Source: Cenococcum geophilum 1.58
Lineage: Eukaryota; Ascomycota; Dothideomycetes; Gloniales; Gloniaceae
Direction of reading: 5' to 3'
NCBI GenBank assembly: GCA_001692895.1
Contig: KV748249.1
Span: forward strand, 682,001 to 746,000
DNA: 64,000 nt
Made by a program: the position numbers and the translations under genes. Below are positions 45,405-57,714 of the stretch, piece after piece. Every line of letters begins with the position of its first letter. Position 1 is the first letter of the stretch. A model generated the notes under the pieces. It was not told where the DNA came from. It searched no databases and was given only the letters and a program-made list of their open reading frames with translations.

Positions 45405-48400
45405 GATGTTGAGTGGGTCTGCGTGGGGGTTTGGGTCTGCGGCATGCTGAGTTGAACGTTGTTGAAGGTTGAGGATCGTTCTGAGAACGTGTCCGATGAG
45501 TTGTCACTAATGATTGAAGAACAAGCGAGGTCTGGACTTAGTCGCGCAGCGCGCGGGAATAGGGAAGAAATGGAGGCGCGGTCAACGCGGCGAGAGGCAG
45601 TTGGCCAGCTGGCAAACGGGAGTGGACGTTTTGGTAAAGGGGATATGTGTGGCGTAGAAAAAGAGTAGAGGATGCGCGCGTTGCAATGGAGCGGGTGTCG
45701 ATGACATGCGTGGTGCTTGGCCCGGAGACGGATTGACAACGGCCTTGCTGATTTGACTGCGGCCAGGTACCCGCCAACGCAACCCGCGCAACCAACGCAG
45801 ACCTACCGAATTCACGAAGAACCGCGAATTAAATCCCCGCGAACACTGTCACCTGAGCTGGTATCGCACCCGCCCGCGTAGAAGAGACTGGGCCATAAAT
45901 TTGCTTCTTTGATACCAAAGCCGCGATTTTGCCCTCAGCAGTCTCCTGGTACTTCTGGACGGCCAGCACACAAGTAGCGGGATAATATTAGGAATCGCAT
46001 CACAAGTTACAGTGGGCTAGACATAACTTCTTCAACCTCACTCCGACGAACGCCTTGTGCCTTCCAAGGTTCGCTTCGCGAACTCTTCGCGAAGAGGATG
46101 AAGCCGACTAAACTACGTTGGCATTAGAACTTTGGACGATCCCCTCCCCCGAAAAGACCTCAATATAATACCCGCGCTATTCCTGGACTAAAAGGAACTC
46201 ACTGAGGTCGCCCTTTTGTCTTAATCACGGTGCTAAATATGTAGAGGCTGAAGTGGCTGAGCAGCTGAGAAGGCTGAGTAACTCCGGTCTTTCTCCGATT
46301 CATACCTCACGTCATGTGCAACGCATTCCACAAAGGCCGACTGGACAGGCGTCAGCTGTGTCGCATGCATCAAGTGCGCGGTGACAGGCGCATTTCGAAA
46401 GTCACTCAAGGCAGAGGTCGGCGTCAGTGGGTTTCTTCAGCCCGGCGTCAGTGGGCTTCTTCAGCCCTGCGTCAAGAAATTCCAGGAAATGACCTCAGGA
46501 CGCAGCGTTGCGTAACACCACAGCCCATGTTGAAACACAGGCGTCCAGAGATGGTACTGAAACTTTTCAGCCTTATATTAATACTGATTGATAGCGAGAC
46601 AGCGGATGCCTCACTAAGCGAAACCTTGAATTTAGCAAAGAGACAGATTGACTATTGCAAGAGAAGAGTAGACATTACTAAACAAAAGAGCACGTGGCTT
46701 GTTTTTTTCTTCAGCAAATCCTACGCTAGCAATCGCACGATTCCGAAGCAATAATTGGATCAGAGAGTTATACAGCATGTTAAGACTGAAAGCATTTATC
46801 TTGCTAATGTGCCAAACCTGCTTAGCCATCATCATCGAGGTTGCCATCCCTGTGACATACCGGATTCTGATACTAGATTTGCCGACGACTAGCGAATCTC
46901 ACAATTTCCCCCTCATTCTGCTCAGGACAGCTGCTTGAGGGCACCAGTTCCAAGGTCGCACAATAATGTAAAATATTCTTCACCAGGATAGCATCGCAAT
47001 GAAAGAGTCAGACGAAAACTCGAACGAATCATCCTCCTCACTTTGACGCATCCAGGTCCTGGCTAACAGGACAATTCCTCTTGTATCAAGAACCTTCAGC
47101 AGTGTGTCATAGTAGAACAAACCAAAAAAAGCGCAGCAACTGCCGAGCTCATCAAATGATTCTCTTGTGCAGGGTGTGTTATGTACGACAAACTCTGTTG
47201 CAATTTTAGCGTGTAGAAAGGTTCAAAGTTGCTCAATTACCAACTTCGCAGGCAGCACCCTTGAAGTTTAGAGTGTCAATGAAATCAAATTAGCAGCGCA
47301 CTTTCGGTGGTTCCGTACTCACAATGCGGATCGACCAGTCCAGAGGCCTAGGATATTGGCGCCTAGTAATGGTGTTCTGCTAATGAGAAGGCTACTTGGG
47401 TACACCGCGTGCAATCCTTAAAGCAAGTGATGCAATTAAATCCCGATTGGTTACCAGGAAACGGGAATGCTTGGATTTCCACCACTCAACAGTGATTCGA
47501 ACAAAATTATATAGAACGAAGCGGTTTTTGCGTCAAAGCCGGATGCCATTCAAAGGCGGCTGGTGATTTACACCCTCAGAACCAGCTCCATGGCTTGACT
47601 CGATATCTCTGAACTTTCCGTGTTGGGTGATATGTCATGTTTAGAAGTTCTGTTACATTCTCCAAAAGTGCTCTATCTTTCCGAGATTTTGTGATTAAGG
47701 TGCTACTGCGGGATGTTGGGTGCAGATGGAAGAAAGCTAAACTTAAGAAAGCTCGCAAAAAGAGTCTACTCGACCGTTGCTACAATGTCTCCACTGAATA
47801 GGTAATCTTTAACCTCTCAAATGTCGATTCATGTGCTCGAGTACACCGCCTCCCAGGTCGCGTTTCTGTGACCGGGAGATGATGGAACTGTTGACCTTGA
47901 CCGCTTTTACTTTACTACCTGAGAAAACGGCACCATCAAGCTTACTCTCACAAAGCGAATTCTTGCACTTTGTGAAGCTAAGAACCCTTCCCTTTGCTAG
48001 GAAAAAAGGAATTACGGGGCTTGGCTAGCCGACATATAAATTCTTATTTCCTTCCCTCTTCAACCGCTCCTACGTTTGTCTTGGTTAATTCTCATCAAAG
48101 GCTACCGTGGAGTTAGCCAATAATAAGAAGTGTCAGATCAATTGGCACTGAGGGTTTTTGCCGGCCTGGCGTCGATCACTACTATATCAAGCCTAGTTCG
48201 GGGGGCTTTTGATCCACCCAATTCGTGTATTTGGATCGTCCTGTTCGACAGTTTTCCTCTACTTTGATGCGCATAATTGACCTAACATAATGATGACCAT
48301 CTGCACCTAGTAACACTGAATATCACCGCTAGAAGCTAATGCAGGGCATCAGTTAAGTATATTAAGATCCTTAGTTGTTCCTAGCTGGGGGCGGGATACT

Positions 48401-50416
48401 TCAAGAAACGAAGCACTGCACAACAAGTCGCACCTGATATGATCCAGGTAGAATGAGATGCTCGCGCGACAATTTGTCATTGGGCTTGACTCGGATTCTT
48501 TCCCTCGTAATTTTAAGAGCTCTGAAGTGTGTGCTTTGCAAGTCCCGTTCGAAGCACTCAGGACACGTACAGGACACTCCGGCTCTCCCTCGCACCGTAT
48601 GGTATGACGTGCGAGAATCAGAGCACCTTCAGCTGGCGACTCTCCCCTCTCAACTAAATTGAACATTGGACAGGATCCCTTAGTCCCGAATATTAGGACT
48701 TGATTCAACGACTTGGACCTTTTGATTTGCGGGTAGTTAGCACTCTGCCCCCTTCTGCTTGGACATTCCTCTGCGTGCCTCAACTTTACCTAAAAAGTCA
48801 AAACCATAGTGACCATAGTAGATGATGATGGAACCTACGACAAGATTGAATAGTTTTAAAAGCCTGAGGTCTGGAACTCTAAGATGTAGGAGGTGCGAGA
48901 TAGGCTAATCACTCCAAGCCCAAGGAAGAGAAAAGAGAGCGGAAGGAAATGGGGTTCTCGAGGATATTCTCTGAGCGAGACCCCGAAGGAGGTAACGGCA
49001 TATAAACCAGCATCCTAGCGGCTGTTGTTGTGACGAATACCCATCCGCTTGGGGGGCACTCGACTGGGCCTATGCTCTCTGTCTATAGACATGAATCCCC
49101 TATGCTTGTTGAGGGTCACTGCTGAAGTGCGGATCAAAGCCCAACCGGCCTTAGACTTCTTGATGGACTGCAGGCGTACACGGGGAACTGTTGGTGGACG
49201 AAATGATAGAGTAATTCTTAGATGAACGGGCCCTCGGACCTGCGGTAAATGTTTCCCGGAGCGTCCTAACGTATAAGGGTTTGTGACATGTATAGTCGTG
49301 GCTGTGCTCGGGTCTGATGGGAGTTCTCGCCGATTTGTTCTCTGATAGATGAGTGGGCTTGTCTTTTCGGAAAGCTGGAGGAGAATCGAAGCCTCATATA
49401 CCTACGAAACGGTAAGCTAACCCCCACCGCCACCCGTCACAAGCAGAAAAGCGTCACTCTACACACACGCGCACGCCAGAAACATCTAATCAGTCATTCG
49501 GCACAGCCAGCACACTCAATTCAAACACTATATTCCCCCTCGTGCCTAACCGCCTACATTCGCCTGATCCCCGCCAGCATCCACCAATCCATCAATAAAC
49601 AACACACACTCTAACTAAGTTCATCCCTAACCTTGGTCATAATCTTCATGAGAAGCTCCCTTACACGAACGCCCAAAAACGCTCCACATGCCCTACCGTG
49701 CTTCTCGCTCGGACAGGTAGAAAAGTAGAAAAGCAGAAAATCAAGGATACCTCCACTCATGCATGCCCATTTTTGGAGTTTACAAGTAGAACCAGACACA
49801 ATAGACGACCACGCGCGCCTCAATCTTAGAAGCGGATAACAAGTCCAAAAGTTATTTGTTTTCGTTGTCCTGCGGACATGAAACGGCCGTGCCAGCATCG
49901 AAGTAACATGAAGCAGAAAGCAACACAGGCATGTGGAAGTCATCGCTGACCTCCACCCGCGTGAAGAATCGAAGAAGAGCCATCTAATCGTAGACATGTC
50001 AATATGCGTGAAGAATGAGCTTGAACATGTGCTTTTGTTGTTGTTTTTCTGAGAATGCCGAATGCAGATAGATGATCATTTGCTTGATCGGGAGTCTCTT
50101 GCGCGCCGGTGTCCATGCAATGCTGCGCTGTAGCAAAAAAATCGAAATGTGAAAACCCGTACAAAAAATCCCGAAATGTCGAACCGAAGAGTGAAATGAC
50201 CAGAAGCAATCGTAAGAATCCCGAAGCAGGTTGTGAAACCTAGCAGCATCTGGCTACCCAAAAAGGGTGGACCAGTACTACTCGACGCCGTCCGTCATCT
50301 TGAAACACCATAACACCGATATGCGGCCGAATACATCTTAGCTGTTGTCTGAGACAGTCCGAAAGGCTTCACCAAACCATCTATATAGGTCTGTGAGGAT
50401 GTGAATAGATCATCGC
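45405..50416. other. 5-kb gene-free stretch between VAC7 and WEE1
   Basis: No frame with family features on either strand. It contains the VAC7 5' region (45405-45900), an inverted cttcgcgaa/ttcgcgaag pair near 46070-46088, two 25-bp direct repeats at 46419-46467, and the WEE1 3' region (49,500-50,416). Base composition is ordinary, so this is not RIP-mutated. Non-coding RNA genes cannot be excluded. Confidence 0.55.
46419..46467. repeat. Two tandem 25-bp units
   Basis: Units of the form cggcgtcagtgggtttcttc plus agccc follow each other with one T/C difference; a partial third unit begins tgcgtca. No function is evident. Confidence 0.8.
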
Positions 50417-53400
50417 TTAAGCATCTGTCATGTCGATATCATGCCCATCGTCGAGAACGTCATCAGCTGGTCCCCAGTTGCCCTCATAGATGGTTCCGCC
50501 AGCTCGTCGCCGTTTCTCCACCCATTGAACCCCCCCACAATGGTAAACCTGATCGATCGCTGGTCGCTCATCCGGTTGCGGAGAAATCATCCATTGAACG
50601 ATCTTGTCGAGCGCTTCATTGTCATCGGGATCAACCATAAAATTCGGAGGCTTAACTAGTTCCTCAGGGCGGTGTGACCCAGGAGCCAAGTCGCGAAGGA
50701 ACTTGAAGGTATCATCCTCGCCATCGGAAACACATAGAGTCTCATTGGATCCATTCGTGCTTAGGTCATTGACAGGATCTCCAGACTGGTCTCTGGCGAG
50801 GCTGCTCTCAGAGCTCCAGGTAAGGCTTGGCAAGTCGCTCAAATCTCCAGCTCGTAGACGCTGCCATGAAGTACCATTATCCGGAAGGATGATGTTGCCG
50901 GCAATCTCAAGCATGATCATACCTAATGCGAAAATATCGGCAGGCTTATCAAAGCGACCAGAGAGAACCTCAGGTCCAATATACTCCCTGTCGCCCTCGC
51001 CATCAATGTCCGCAGGTGCTGGCCAAGTGCTAGCCAAACCAAAATCTCCGATCTTGAGTACCCCTTCCCAATCAATGAACACGTTTGCAGGCTTCAGGTC
51101 GAGATGAATAAAGCCAGAATCATGAATATACTTGACACCCTGCAAGCCTGTCAGCGGGTGTGATGTAGATTGAAGTAATAATGAGGACTCACTAATGACA
51201 TTTCCAGAAGAATTTTCCAAATCCGAAAGTCATCCAGTCGTCCCTTATACCCAGTCTGTGTTAGGAAATCTTTCAGGTTCCCGTTCTCGCAAAATTCCGT
51301 TTGGATGTAAAGGTAGTTCTTCGCTTCCCAACTATCCGCAAGTGCCACAATATGTTCATGGCCGCGAAGAGCTTGCAGAATGTGGACTTCGCGAAGCTTC
51401 CTCTCGCGATCTCTTACACCAGCATACGGACGCTTAGTCTTCTTCACAGCCCAAACACTTGCCGTAGAATGAGACGAAAGCGAAGAGTCGTTGCTAATGG
51501 GATTTTCGACCCGATAAACTTGAGAAAACTCTCCATTGCCATACTGCGTGACCATGTTGAACCTGCTGTTGAGGGCAGTGTCGACATCGTTTTGGGTCAG
51601 CCCAGTGATTGGGGCAATGCCAGGCTGTCCATTGCCGAAGTACAAGGTGTGGTCACGAGGTGCCGTCGGAGTGGCGGGTGGGAATGACACATTACTGTTT
51701 GTGCTGTTGTTGAAGGGTAGAGAGCCTCGTCGGCTTCCATGGGCAGAGATCGATAAGTTGCTGGGATCTGGAGGAGCAAATGAGTCCTGGGGGGTGTGGG
51801 GAGACACGTGATCTGAGGAGTCGGATGCAGTCATTGGCCGCGCTGTAGAAAGAGATTTCTTAGTTATGCTCAATACGTCGAAAGGAGAAAGAGAAACTCG
51901 GAGGGGCCGTCTCAAGAGTGGCATTGGTGACGCCTTTCTCCGAGACTGTCGTGGAATGCGCGATCGAGCGGATAAAAGTGCAATAGAAGACGGAGAAATA
52001 TTGCGAGGAGAGGACATCGGAAGTCCACGGGGTGATAGGTCACCGCTGTCCTCAACTATTCTCTCAATACCTTCTGATGGAGATGACTTACCGTGCCTAT
52101 TTTGTGTCGGGGAAGGACTGTCAGCCGCAGTAGGCGGCGTGAATGTATCCGCTCCAAGAGAGGTCCGACGACCGAAAAGACTGCTCCTCAGACTATTCCC
52201 CTTTGAGTGCGAAGCTCGACCGCCTCCGACACCTTGCTTTGTCGGAGTAGGAGGAAGTTCATCGTTACTTGATTGGCTATCAATTTGAGCAGATGGTGAT
52301 TGCGAATTCTCATCACCGTCGATACTAACAAAGCTTCCACGGCGACTGCTTCCACCATTCCGGATCTGTGTCCCAAAAATGTTGACGCCTTTGCCAAATG
52401 ATTCTGGAGACGGATTGGTTGGGTGGAAGCTGAATGGAGTGGTAGGTGTTCCAAACTCGTGGCGGGGTTGTGTCGATTTTCCGAACACACTGCGATGAAA
52501 TGGAGTTGAAGTCATAGGAGGGAATGATACTCTCTTAGATGGTGTGTCCGGCATTGCGTAGCTCGCAAAAGAACTGGCCTGGGGAAGGTCGGCATTGCGG
52601 TTGCGCTTCGAGATCAATCCGGTAGACATGAAGGCAGCTGGTAGTGGCTTGGCCATCTTATATGCAACTGGGGTTTCAAATGATCCATTCTCAGACGGAA
52701 CGTGCGGTGCATGAGGGCGTGTAGCACCGATAGGCAGTGATCGAGAAAAGCCCGGATTCCTTGGGGCACCGGTAGAGGCTGCGGGTGCTGGAGCATGGGT
52801 CGGTGAGTCACCCGCTATGCTTGAATTAGATGACGATGGAGTCAATGCATTTGAAAGAGGATGGGGTTGGTGAGATATAGAACCGCTGTGGAGAGACGCC
52901 TGAGGCTGTTGTGATATTAGACGCATAGATTCGAGTTGGGTACTTCGACGGAAAGGGGACGGCATATGTGGCGCGAATGAAAGAGAACTGTCCAGAGACA
53001 TTCGATCCCTTGTCCGTGATGCAGCTGGGCCGGGCAGAGCAAATTCGTGAGGTTGGTCCTGGACGGGCTTTGACCGCGGCGTATTCGACCCATGTCGTTG
53101 TGATAATGTGGATTTCCTCAGGGACAAAGATTTTCGTAAAGGCGAGCTAGTCTTCGAGATCGGTGATGAAAAGGAATAGTTGCTCATTTCGTTGTCCTGT
53201 CCCCTCTGATTTTGTTCCGTTGCACTCGGTGTCGGCGCATGGTCAAAGATATCGAAATCAGGACCGAATGAGGCACCGTGGAGACTCCTTCGCTTAGCCA
53301 CTGGACTCCCCAGACTTGCCTGATCTAAATTCATGATCCCATCACTTCGCTTTAGAGGGCTCGATTTTGCAGGAACCAGGCAATTTGCTCCGGGGGCGTT

Positions 53401-54027
53401 AATTTCTCTTGATCGCGCAAATTCAAATTTTATAGGCCCATCGTTAATTTCAAATCGCATCATCGGTGGCTTCGGCTCAGTTTCGTGCTTTTCGGGCAAA
53501 GCTGGGACGGGCATGTTGGTGCTCTCTTCCCCAGATATACGGCCTGCTGAGAATGGCATCGCGTTTCCCTGATTGGTAGAGTCACTGAGAACACGTCTCG
53601 GACTCTTTGAGGCAGGCCGATTGCGCGGTGATGACCGAAATGGTGCAGTGCGACGAAGGGTGAACTTCTTCTTGGCAGTCGCGGGAGGCTGCGCTCCTAG
53701 AGGTGAAGGGGGATACGAGTGATTTGGGCTGCCGTCTTTTGTCGCTCTGGTGCTGAATGCTCTTGAGAGCGCCAAAGGTGAGATTGGTGAACCCGGCGAG
53801 GCGGAATTTGATTTGGATGTGTGAAGTTGGAATCGCGAAGGTTTTGACGGTGATCGTGACAGCGATCGCCGAATCTGCTTGATTGAGGGAAAGCCGTCTA
53901 CGCGATAGCTGTGGGGATGGGTTGGCGATAGAAGGTGGAGAGTTCCGCCCGTCTCGCGGTGCGGCGAGTATGCGAAATCCATGGCGTTGTGTTTGTATGA
54001 ATGTTGTGAATCGAAGCTTGGAAACAT
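50417..54027 (-). CDS. wee1: Wee1-family cell-cycle inhibitory kinase
   Basis: Nuclear kinase that phosphorylates the inhibitory tyrosine of Cdc2/Cdk1 and delays mitosis. CDS is complement(join(50417..51139, 51193..54027)), 1185 aa. A Ser/Pro-rich N-terminus of about 820 residues carries many SP/TP sites and is likely regulatory. In the kinase domain (about 823-1170) are the glycine loop [10 protein letters not shown], the ATP lysine in WAVKK, catalytic HLDLKPAN (Asp 959), magnesium-binding GDFG (977-979) and the Wee1-typical [12 protein letters not shown] instead of an APE-loop consensus. Removing the 53-nt intron (51140-51192, GTGAGT...TTGCAG) joins EMSL to [10 protein letters not shown], the standard subdomain VIb entry. 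The initiating Met could also be residue 16 (MDFAYSPHR). A full ACGCGT box occurs 580 bp upstream (54607-54612). Confidence 0.95.
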
Positions 54028-56531
54028 GCGCGTGACTGGTGGCTGGTTCGGTGTGACTCTTCGACTTGAGAGTTAAGTCGGGATCAAAGGGCGAGAAGTT
54101 CGCATCGAAGAAGTCTAGCAGGTCTTCAAACGTGGACGATAAGGCGAGGTGGAGTGGGCGAAAGGCCTGGTGTGGAGTAGGAATGGGAGAATGCGTGGAA
54201 ATGCTGCTTTGTCAAGGGACAGATTTCGATGCCTGATTTCGACTGGTGTCCAAGTAGGCGGCCCCTTCAGCGAGCTAGCAGCGACAGTAGCGCTTCGTAA
54301 GCCATTCAAGGCCTAGCAGTTGAGGCGATATAGCAGGTTGGAGTTGAGAGGGAAGGGCTGCGACGCGGCGTGGCCTCGAGAGATTGGCCGTGCCGTGGTT
54401 CGTGACGTTGCGGTGAGGCAAAAGCCGACGGAATGTGTGTCCCAGGTAGGCAACAGTATTCCTCGGGGGTACCGCGAATACGAGATGTCGTGATGGGTGA
54501 GGATGAGATGGAGAGGCGATCGAGGAGCCTCCAGCGCTTTTGATGCGCTCGGGTGGGCGAACTTGGAGTTCTTGTTGCTTCCTCGAAGGTCGGGGATGTG
54601 GAGCCCACGCGTTTGGGAGCCGCGTCGTTCTTTTCTTGGGCAGGTTTTTGTTTGGGGTCTGTGCGCCGCCAACGTCGGACGGACCCTGCATGCACTGTTT
54701 GCGCTGCCGCAGTCCAATCGATAGTTCAATATAAACACAAAGGCGAGGCGTCTGCCGCTCTGGCTGCCAGGTCTCAGGGGAAGGGAGAGAGTTCGAGATG
54801 CATGAGAGTTGCTGATCGAGTCCACCCTCTCCTGTGGTTTTGGGAGAAGGCAGCCTTTTTTGCCACGATGCACGTCACCAAATGTTTTGTTTGTTTACAT
54901 CCATTCATCCCTCGCCATCTCTCCCCCTTCAACGGACTTAGGCATCGGGCTTCCTCCAGACCCTTGGACCGTTAATCTTCGTCATCGTGCTGCCCTTTCC
55001 AGGATATCCCTTCCATCTTCTCCGCAAGAAATGACCAGTTAATGAGGCAATTTCCAAGCCATCATGCGAAAAAGGAGGTCCTGGCATCCGGTGCGGGCCG
55101 CCCTATGCCCTTTTGACTGCTCCACATACTTGCTGGACATGCACGACTTCATCGGGGTCGTTGATCTTCTATCATTATCATATCGATTGTGCGCCTTGCA
55201 GGATAACAGCTTGCTTATCCTCAGACAGCCGTCAGTGATGGCACTTACATGAGGCTGACACCTACATATATGAACACCGATATGAACACCGACACGAAAT
55301 ACTCTACTGGTGCGAACTCTGTTCTTTTCACAGCATGGTAGGCCTATTGTCTTCTTAATAAATTACCAGACCGCGCAATTTGCATTGATATTGTCCGAAA
55401 GCCATTGGAGATCCTGCTGGTCACCATTTGTCCGCTGTCTTGCCTACTCACTCCCTTTGCGAATCCCGTGTTCCAGTCTTGCAATGCATCGGCAAAAAGC
55501 AGAAGTTCGTGTCTCACCCCATTGTCTCTCAATTGACGGCTTGCCCGGAGATGGTGGGCGGATAGTCCTGATTTAGGTTTAGCATTTCGTGTAATTAGTC
55601 GTCGTGTTCAGCTAGGTCCTTTTCGGCCGGATGAACAACTGACCATCCCCGATCCGTCGATATCGCATGAACTTCATGGTCAGAGCATAAGCCGATAGTC
55701 CAAATCAGGGCGTATTGACTTTGGTGGTCAGAATGAACAATTCACAATAGTTGCAGCCAGATGTCGTCTTTCTCCACAGCGGGAAGGAATTCTCCGCTTG
55801 GACCTCTATTTTTGTCGTGCGGCAAGAGAAGTTGTGCCGCCGTCTCATGTTCAAACAAGGGAGTAAAAATACAGTAAAGTTGCTTTTGGCCGATCAAAAC
55901 GAAGCAATAAAGCAAGCGAGACAGCCGGATAAGGGTTAGTGCGACATCTGCGCCTTTCTCCCTCCAGCACTTTCGCTATGCAAATGTCCATTCCAAAACT
56001 CAAGACCTCACATCTTCTCACCGTTGCTCATGGAAACCATCAAAAGTCTGATCTGTGGTAGGGAATTATATATTTTTAGTGATGCAATTGTCCGAAGGTC
56101 TTCGGAGACCGAGGACCGAGCCGCAGTCAGCACAGCCCTGTGGCACAGCGTCTTCGCATTGTTTGCTTACAATCCTCCTTTTGACTTCTACGAAGCTCTG
56201 ACACAAGGTGCCATTGCCACGTAGAAGAATCGATTCCATGCTGAAACTTGGTCCGAATTGTATCTCAATTTCTCTTAAGCAACGTTTCATCCTAAACTTA
56301 TCGGACGTAGAGGATGGGATGCTGAAACACATTCCACAAAATCCATAACTAGAATAACGCTGCCCTTGCAATACTCATAGATGAGAGTGTAGAATCTAAT
56401 CTCTGTGCAATCGTTGTCCTCGCAAACTTCCCAGAAACCATCCAAAACGGGTTGCATGCGAAAAGTGAGAGACAAACTCCTCCAGTGCTTTCTGCACAAG
56501 CTATCTCATCAACCAACATAACTCGACTACA
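54028..56531. other. WEE1 upstream region and intergenic sequence
   Basis: GC-rich up to about 54,900, with long overlapping chance frames on both strands; this is best read as the WEE1 promoter and 5' leader. From 55,000 to 56,500 nothing coding is supported. Confidence 0.55.
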
Positions 56532-57042
56532 TTACTTCTTCACGCAAACTGCTTCGATATTGTTGCCTTCAGGGTCCAAAATGAACGCCGAATAGTATGG
56601 CTGCCGGCTCATCTCGACGCGAATCCCCGGTCCACCATTGTCCTTACCACCTGTCTGACTGTAGTCAAATAGACCTCATTAGCTCATCTCTCATGCAATA
56701 TAAACGCCACTGATATTCCATGAATTCGCTTACAGCGCAACCCTATAGAACTCATCAACCGCTGGGGGGTCTGGACATGTCAGTGCCCTATTCAACCGAA
56801 CGGCATATAGGTCAAAGAATCTCACTGCTAGCATCAATCGCGATATGTGTAGGCGTAGGTGTCTTGCCCACCGGGAGTGCCTGCAACCAGAAGTAGGGAT
56901 AGTCGCTTCCATAACCAACGAGCCCGTCATTCGCTGCTATCATCTCTGTATAGCCTAGAGGCTGGAGAATACCTTTGTAGAAGGCTCGGAGGCTGGTCAT
57001 ATGGGGCTGAGACACCATTAGGAAGACGTGGTTAATTGTCAT
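56532..57042 (-). CDS. VOC/glyoxalase-fold small protein
   Basis: Small metalloenzyme-fold protein of the vicinal oxygen chelate superfamily (glyoxalase/bleomycin resistance/dioxygenase). CDS is complement(join(56532..56658, 56734..56761, 56826..57042)), 123 aa. It begins MTINHVFLMVSQPHMTSLRA, followed by FYKGILQPLGY, PTHIAIDAS and VDEFYRVAL, then GGKDNGGPGIRVEMS and AFILDPEGNNIEAVC. The His after MTIN, the His in THIAI and the Glu in NNIEAV sit where metal ligands usually lie. The substrate is unknown. The middle exon is only 28 nt. Introns of 64 nt (GTGAGA...CCCCAG) and 75 nt (GTAAGC...CTACAG) were set by frame and by the family alignment I know. It is divergent from the zinc-finger regulator at 57715, which may control it (inference). 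Confidence 0.85.
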
Positions 57043-57714
57043 GATGGGACGAAGGTGAGATCATATAGATGACTTGATAGTAGATGGGACAAGAGAATTT
57101 TGAGTTCAAAATAAGCGGAGGCACTAGAGTTCTTTTGAGTCAGTACATGGTGGATGAAGTTGTAATTTATACACCTTCTTACCCAGACCCAGAGTGGATT
57201 AGCCCAGCCGAATTGGCGGTGATACTCAGTTTCATGCTAAGGCTAAACCGCAACCCCGAACTCCGAACATAACTTGATTGATTCGAGCAAGTAGACGATT
57301 AGCGCATACATATGCCCAAAATCAACTTCAGATCCTTTCATGCCACGAATAAGGGATTAGGAGAGAAATTGCTGAATAATTATAGTTGCTTTGTTAGGGA
57401 CGCTAAGATCGTGAAAGCTTTGGCCTGGCTTGGCACTTTCCTGGTCTGCTCTGGCCTTTGATTTCTTACCACGGTACATGGCCATGAGAGGAGAATTCGC
57501 TCCACTCTCATTGCTGCATAGAACAGCCGAGAACGTTAGTTTCCTTTCCATAGCGTAGTTGCGAGAATATCGTTGTGAACTACTGCACGATACTAGGGTC
57601 CCTGAATCACTCCTTCGAAATTAGTATTCTCGCTGACACTCTCAAAGCTTGCCTGGACGGTCAACCCGCAGAAGATCCCTTAAGTCTGGCAAGGATACTG
57701 CCGACCGTGCGGTA
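57043..57714. promoter_or_regulatory. Divergent region between the VOC gene and the zinc-finger regulator
   Basis: 672 bp with no supported gene; it presumably holds both promoters. The regulator's frame stays open upstream to a TTG at 57649, but no ATG occurs before 57715. Confidence 0.45.

Noticed and set aside
46314-46754. 146-codon + frame with internal repeats
   Set aside because: Built on the 25-bp tandem units, no family features, no splice context.
49611-49997. 128-codon - frame beyond the WEE1 stop
   Set aside because: Lies in the probable WEE1 3' region; no homology features recognised.
54313-54873. 186-codon frame on the - strand and overlapping + frames
   Set aside because: Located in the GC-rich WEE1 upstream region; composition-driven, mutually overlapping, no motifs.
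57084-57272. 62-codon + frame between the VOC gene and the regulator
   Set aside because: No recognised features and no splice context; treated as chance in a divergent promoter.
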